The notes under the pieces: model-generated
Seen by the model: the letters and a program-made list of their open reading frames with translations, nothing else
What the model was told of the DNA's origin: nothing
Databases searched by the model: none
Made by a program: the position numbers and the translations under genes
Shown here: positions 4,666-8,304 of the stretch, piece by piece
Layout: each line of letters opens with the position of its first letter
How positions within the stretch are numbered: the first letter of the stretch is position 1
Assembly: GCA_959018215.1 (NCBI GenBank)
Contig: CAUEKL010000097.1
Span: 1-8,304 of the forward strand
Direction of reading: 5' to 3'
From: an uncultured Gemmiger sp.
Lineage (GTDB): Bacteria > Bacillota > Clostridia > Oscillospirales > Ruminococcaceae
DNA: 8,304 bases

Positions 4666-5877
4666 ATGTACAACATTCAGACCATTGCCCCGGATATCGT
4701 TTACGTGGGCGCCAGCGACCGTCGTCTGGCCAAGTTCGAGAACCTGTTCCCCATTCCCCGCGGTGTTTCCTACAACTCCTACGTCATTCTGGACGAGAAG
4801 ACCGCGCTGATGGATACCGCCGACGTTTCGGTGGGCGCCCAGTTCCTGGAAAACGTGGCCGCCGCGCTGAACGGCCGCGCCCTGGACTACCTGGTCATCG
4901 ACCATATGGAGCCCGACCATGCCGCCATGATCGAGGCGGTGCTGGTGCGCTGGCCCGGCGTGCAGATCGTCTGCAACGCCAAGACCGTGCCCATGCTGAA
5001 GGCTTTCTTCCCCGGTGACGCCGCCGCCATCGAGGGCGCCCTGCTGGTGAAGGAGGGCGACACCCTGGAGCTGGGCAAGCACAGCCTGAGCTTTGTCATG
5101 GCTCCCATGGTCCACTGGCCGGAAGTCATGATGGCTTTTGATACCGCCACCGGCACCCTGTTCAGCGCCGATGCTTTCGGCACCTTCGGTGCTCTGGGCG
5201 GCAGCCTGTTTGCCGACGAGGTGAACTTTGAGCGCGACTGGCTGGATGACGCCCGCCGCTACTACGCCAACATCGTGGGCAAGTACGGCGTGCAGGTGCA
5301 GAACGTGCTGAAGAAGGCCGGCGCCCTGCCCATCCAGACCATTGCCCCGCTGCATGGTCCCATCTGGCGCAAGGACCTGGCCTGGTTCCTGGGCAAGTAT
5401 GACCTGTGGAGCCGCTGGGAAGCGGAGGACAAGGGCGTTGTGGTGCTGTACGGCAGCCTGTACGGCAACACCGCTTCCGCCGCCGAGGCCGTGGCCGCCC
5501 AGATCGGCGCCCGCGGCGTGGCCAACGTGAAGGTGATGGACCTGTCCGTGGCCGATGTGAGCGAGGCCGTGAGCGAATGCTGGCGCGCTTCCACCATCGT
5601 GCTGGCCAGCCCCACCTACAACGGCGGGCTGTATCCCCCGGTTGCCGCCCTGCTGGATGACCTGCAGGCCCTGGGTCTGCAGAACCGCACCTTCGCCCTC
5701 ATCGAGAACGGCAGCTGGGCTCCCATGTCCGCCCGTCTGATGAGCGCCAAGCTGGAGGCGCTGAAGAACTGCACCGTTCTGGAAACCAAGCTCACCGTGC
5801 GCGGCGCCCTGAACGCTGCCCAGGAAGGCGATGTGGCCGCCCTGGCCGACGCTGTGGCCCAGGCCGTCAAGGGCTGA
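4666..5877 (+). CDS. fprA: Flavodiiron protein (O2/NO reductase), FprA type
   Basis: A 403-residue class A flavodiiron protein. The N-terminal metallo-beta-lactamase-like half (about 1-250) has the whole diiron ligand set: H80-x-E82-x-D84-H85 (HMEPDH), H150, D169 and H230. The C-terminal flavodoxin domain (about 256-402) opens with the FMN phosphate loop YGSLYGNT (262-269) and has SPTYNGG (315-321) and ENGSWAP (347-353) for the isoalloxazine ring. Length is standard and no rubredoxin or flavin-reductase domain is fused, so electrons must come from a separate rubredoxin or similar donor, not seen here. These cytoplasmic enzymes reduce O2 to water and/or NO to N2O and protect anaerobes; which substrate is preferred cannot be told from sequence. 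Codon choice is strongly skewed (GCC, CTG, AAG, ATC), suggesting high expression. It is a single-gene unit. Confidence 0.95.
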   Translation: MYNIQTIAPDIVYVGASDRRLAKFENLFPIPRGVSYNSYVILDEKTALMDTADVSVGAQFLENVAAALNGRALDYLVIDHMEPDHAAMIEAVLVRWPGVQIVCNAKTVPMLKAFFPGDAAAIEGALLVKEGDTLELGKHSLSFVMAPMVHWPEVMMAFDTATGTLFSADAFGTFGALGGSLFADEVNFERDWLDDARRYYANIVGKYGVQVQNVLKKAGALPIQTIAPLHGPIWRKDLAWFLGKYDLWSRWEAEDKGVVVLYGSLYGNTASAAEAVAAQIGARGVANVKVMDLSVADVSEAVSECWRASTIVLASPTYNGGLYPPVAALLDDLQALGLQNRTFALIENGSWAPMSARLMSAKLEALKNCTVLETKLTVRGALNAAQEGDVAALADAVAQAVKG

Positions 5878-5904
5878 GCATCAGCCTTGCACTCCTGAGA
5901 TAAC

Positions 5905-5941
5905 AAAATCCCGCTCCGGATGAATCCGGGGCGGGATTTTT
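5905..5941. terminator. Bidirectional terminator between fprA and the leftward operon
   Basis: AAAATCCCGC (5905-5914) pairs with GCGGGATTTT (5931-5940), extended inward by a T-G pair and CCGGA/TCCGG around a TGAA loop. The plus strand ends in TTTTT and the minus strand in TTTTGTTA, so it can serve both fprA and the convergent XpaC-like gene, whose stop codon is only 9 bases from the hairpin. Confidence 0.93.
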
Positions 5942-5948
5942 GTTTGGG

Positions 5949-7223
5949 TCACAATTCCAGATGCGGGGCTTCGGGTGCTTTGGGCGATTTCAGGTCAAAG
6001 GGGTCGTTGTCCCCGGCCAGGCCGTCGGCCTGGAGCATCTTTTCCATCACGTCGATGTCCGCCGACAGGTCCAGGGCGTCGGACTGGAACAGCTTGTCCA
6101 GCTGGTTCTCAAAGGCGGTGACCAGGGTGCCCATGGTCTGCTCGATGCGGCGCTTGGATTCGGAGATGTTCTCCCCCTCAATGCCCTGGGCGTCCATCTC
6201 GGCATAGGCTTCCAGCAGCTTGAGGGAGGTGGGCAGGTAATAGTCCAGGAATTTGCGCATCTGGGGCAGCTTGTCCGGGTCGGACTCCGCCTGGGCAAAG
6301 ATCTTGGCGGTGATGGCTTCCAGCCGGGCGATGCGCTCGCTCATCTCCTCGTCGGGGATGGCGTCGTTGAGCTCCCGCAGGCGGGCCAGGGTCTTGTCGT
6401 ACTCACTCTGGGGAGCCGCCGGGACTTGGGGCTCCGCCGGGTCGGGTTCGGGCTGGGGCTTGGGAGCATCGCCCCGCACAATGAGGCAGCGGGTGCGCAT
6501 GTCCAGATAAGCATCATCCCCGAACAGCCCTTTGTCGATGCAGTCTTCCAGATACCGGCGGCACTTTTCGTAGCTGCAGGGCAGGGCGTCGGCAATCTCC
6601 TTGATGTACATGTGGTCGGCGTCGCCCACGATCTTGTCGATCTTGCGGCGGATGCGCCGGCCGGTGCGCATGATGTTGGCCCCGATGCACATGCCGATGC
6701 CCGCAAACAGGGGCAGGGACCCGGCAACCACATCTTCGATATACAGGTCCCAGTACTCCCGGCCGCCGTAAAAGACCATGTCATGCAGCCCGCTCACCGT
6801 GGCCAGCAGACCGATGGCCGCCACCACAATGCCCACAATGGCCAGCACGTTGGCGCCGCCGTCCCCCTGCTTGGGAGACTCTTTGGGGACTGTTTTGGGG
6901 GCCGGGCTGGGCGTAGCTTTCGGTGTCTCGGCAGCGGCAGCGCCGGGCTGGGCATAGATGCTGTGGGTAGGTGCATATTTCCGCCGGGTGCGGAAGGCTT
7001 CCGAGCTGATCTGCCCGGTGCGCAGCAGGTGATTGAGGATGAGCAGCACGACGGACACCGGCCACATGCCGAAGCAGAAGGTGAGGATGACCACCCAGAT
7101 GGGGATCTGGAAGGGAGCATCCCCCCGGCGGTATTGCTGGCGCTGGGGCGGACGGTGACGGGAGTACACCGGCGGGCTCACCGGTCGGCGCTTGTCCTGA
7201 TCGTCATGATACGGGGAGGGCAT
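5949..7223 (-). CDS. XpaC-family membrane protein (5-bromo-4-chloroindolyl phosphate hydrolysis family)
   Basis: A 424-residue protein. The C-terminal third (about 318-402) matches the XpaC family: FLDYYLPTSLKLLEAY (325-340), GENI (350-353), then FENQLDKLFQ (371-380) and LDLSADIDVMEKML (384-397). XpaC was named from a B. subtilis locus affecting hydrolysis of a chromogenic phosphate; its biochemical activity is not established and it is often encoded beside TelA-type proteins. Before this domain lie a basic, Pro-rich N-terminus (1-38), a membrane helix (about 43-66), a Pro/Lys/Ala linker (about 92-122), two more helices (about 124-146 and 163-184), and a basic alpha/beta segment (about 190-250) that could be a winged helix. 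The XpaC part is predicted cytoplasmic. The start has AAGAAGGAA (complement of 7231-7239) eight bases upstream. The SGNH gene lies 35 bp upstream on the same strand; no telA is in the window. Confidence 0.82.
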   Translation of the reverse strand: MPSPYHDDQDKRRPVSPPVYSRHRPPQRQQYRRGDAPFQIPIWVVILTFCFGMWPVSVVLLILNHLLRTGQISSEAFRTRRKYAPTHSIYAQPGAAAAETPKATPSPAPKTVPKESPKQGDGGANVLAIVGIVVAAIGLLATVSGLHDMVFYGGREYWDLYIEDVVAGSLPLFAGIGMCIGANIMRTGRRIRRKIDKIVGDADHMYIKEIADALPCSYEKCRRYLEDCIDKGLFGDDAYLDMRTRCLIVRGDAPKPQPEPDPAEPQVPAAPQSEYDKTLARLRELNDAIPDEEMSERIARLEAITAKIFAQAESDPDKLPQMRKFLDYYLPTSLKLLEAYAEMDAQGIEGENISESKRRIEQTMGTLVTAFENQLDKLFQSDALDLSADIDVMEKMLQADGLAGDNDPFDLKSPKAPEAPHLEL

Positions 7224-7230
7224 TGTCTAA

Positions 7231-7239
7231 TTCCTTCTT
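7231..7239 (-). promoter_or_regulatory. Ribosome binding site of the XpaC-like gene
   Basis: The minus strand reads AAGAAGGAA, eight bases before the ATG at 7223-7221. It occupies the 35-bp gap after the SGNH stop codon, where no terminator or promoter is visible, which supports co-transcription. Confidence 0.7.
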
Positions 7240-7258
7240 TCCGCTGATCCGCCCACCC

Positions 7259-8304
7259 TCAGGGCAGATCGGTGAGCAGTTGTTTGATCGAATCGTCCAG
7301 ATAGTAGGTGCTTCCCGCCTGGTAGGGGTTGTCCTTGTCATAGGGCACATGGGTGCACAGGTAGGAGACCCAGTTGCTGTACCCGGATACGGTCAGATGG
7401 ATGCCGTCCGGCTGGGCGTACTCTGCCGTCAGGGCGCCTTCCGAATCGGTGAAGGCCGAGGCCAGATCCAGGTAATAGCAGCCTTTTTCGGCGCACATGT
7501 CCCGGATGGCGGCGTTGATGGTGTTCAGATGGTCGGTGGCCATGCCGGGGGAGGTTTCCAGCACCTCGGGGCGCACCGGCAGCACCGACTGCACAAAGAT
7601 CTTGGTGTCGGGAAGGAGGCTCTTCAGGTCATCCAGCATCCGGTCGTAGTAGTTCAGGAAGGAATCGTCCGCCGTACCGCTGGCCAGGGCATTGGTGCCC
7701 ACCAGCACATAAAGCTTGGCAGGCGGGTCGGCCGCCAGCAGATCGAAGGGGATTTCCTCCTCATCGTTGGCGTTCTTCATGGTGGTGCGGTTGACGAAGT
7801 TGTTGGGGGAAGCTCCCTCATAGCCCAGAATGCGGGCCCCGTCCAGGTCAATATCATAATCCGCATATCCCACGGTGAGGGAATCGCCCAGAAAGGCCGC
7901 GTCGGAGAACCACTCGGTGGTAACCCGGCCGAATTCCGGTACCGAATCCGGTGCAGCGGGCAGCGCGGTATAGGTGTAGGAATCCGTCTGTTTCACCGGG
8001 CCCACAGTGCCCCAGTTCACGGCCTGGGCCGTGGTGGTGCTGCTGCCGTCCCCGCCGCCGTAGGGCAGGGGTGCCACCAGCCGGTCGGCCAGGGCGGTTT
8101 CCGGGCTGGCGATCTGGGAAGGCGGAGTGGTGACGCTTTCGGGCAGAACCAGGGTCACTACGCCGGACACCACCAGAATGCCCGCCACGGTGGCCAGCAG
8201 AATCAGCCGCCGCTGGGCGCGCCGACGTTGGCGGGCCGCCTGCTCCCGGGCAGGGTCACTGCGGCGGCGGGGCGGACGGGGTGTGCCCGGGTCCGGTGCC
8301 GGAG
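7259..8304 (-). CDS. Membrane-anchored extracytoplasmic SGNH/GDSL hydrolase (5' end beyond window)
   Basis: The frame runs open to the right edge, so the start is missing; 347 residues are visible. The visible N-terminus is Pro/Arg-rich and strongly basic, followed by one hydrophobic helix (about visible residues 33-54), giving an N-in/C-out signal anchor. The outer domain has SGNH hydrolase blocks: FLGDSLTVGY with the nucleophile Ser at visible residue 141, VGTNAL (Asn 204, block III, with Ala instead of the usual Asp after Asn) and DGIHLTVSGY (Asp 299, His 302, block V). Enzymes of this type remove or transfer acyl groups on cell-wall or surface polysaccharides; the substrate here is unknown. 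A GTG at 8188 would fit a shorter frame but falls inside the membrane helix and discards its positive flank, so it is not accepted. It is the upstream gene of a probable operon with the XpaC-like gene. Confidence 0.87.
   Translation of the reverse strand, partial: PAPDPGTPRPPRRRSDPAREQAARQRRRAQRRLILLATVAGILVVSGVVTLVLPESVTTPPSQIASPETALADRLVAPLPYGGGDGSSTTTAQAVNWGTVGPVKQTDSYTYTALPAAPDSVPEFGRVTTEWFSDAAFLGDSLTVGYADYDIDLDGARILGYEGASPNNFVNRTTMKNANDEEEIPFDLLAADPPAKLYVLVGTNALASGTADDSFLNYYDRMLDDLKSLLPDTKIFVQSVLPVRPEVLETSPGMATDHLNTINAAIRDMCAEKGCYYLDLASAFTDSEGALTAEYAQPDGIHLTVSGYSNWVSYLCTHVPYDKDNPYQAGSTYYLDDSIKQLLTDLP

Noticed and set aside
5940..7247. 435-residue plus-strand frame opposite the XpaC-like gene
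   Set aside because: It begins in the bidirectional terminator, has low-complexity shadow composition and lacks a ribosome binding site, while the minus strand encodes a recognisable family.
8186..8188. GTG start for the SGNH hydrolase
   Set aside because: It falls inside the membrane helix and the same frame continues upstream with a basic flank to the window edge, so the gene is partial.
1..8304. Phage, transposon, CRISPR, tRNA or toxin-antitoxin elements
   Set aside because: No transposase or integrase, no regularly spaced repeats, no tRNA cloverleaf and no terminal repeats were seen; the region reads as ordinary chromosome.

Overview
The window comes from a G+C-rich, strictly anaerobic-looking Firmicute, most likely a clostridial relative in the Oscillospiraceae/Ruminococcaceae. 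This is inferred from the style of the ECF sigma/anti-sigma pair, the flavodiiron protein, the XpaC-family protein and A+T-rich, Gram-positive-type promoters set in G+C-rich coding DNA. No gene here fixes the genus; the 42 bases of 16S rRNA are too few.

Layout from left to right. (1) 1-42 is the 5' end of a 16S rRNA gene reading leftward off the window. Its leader and two tandem, near-consensus, duplicated promoters fill 43-402. (2) A CorA-type divalent cation transporter (538-1479) points the other way, with its own promoter and terminator. (3) An ECF sigma factor (1626-2186) overlaps by 4 bp a single-pass membrane protein (2183-3517), very likely its anti-sigma factor. Upstream lies an ECF-type promoter (-35 TGTAAC, 16 bp, -10 CGTC), so the pair probably switches itself on. 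(4) A single-gene unit encodes a PAP2-superfamily membrane phosphatase or transferase (3844-4524), with a sigma-A-type promoter and a perfect 8-bp inverted repeat at the predicted transcript start. (5) A single-gene unit encodes a flavodiiron protein, FprA (4666-5877), for O2 and/or NO detoxification. (6) A strong bidirectional terminator (5905-5941) separates fprA from two leftward genes that look like an operon: a membrane-anchored extracytoplasmic SGNH/GDSL esterase (cut by the right edge of the window) followed by an XpaC-family membrane protein (5949-7223).

Most of the region is ordinary chromosome: short, well-terminated transcription units for ion transport, envelope lipid or carrier metabolism, O2/NO defence and envelope modification. 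I see no phage, transposon, CRISPR array or defence island. The parts most worth a closer look are the sigma/anti-sigma module with its autoregulatory promoter and nearby palindrome, the 115-bp-spaced duplicated rrn promoters, and the XpaC-like protein, which carries a possible winged-helix segment between its membrane helices and its XpaC domain and has no telA next to it in the window.
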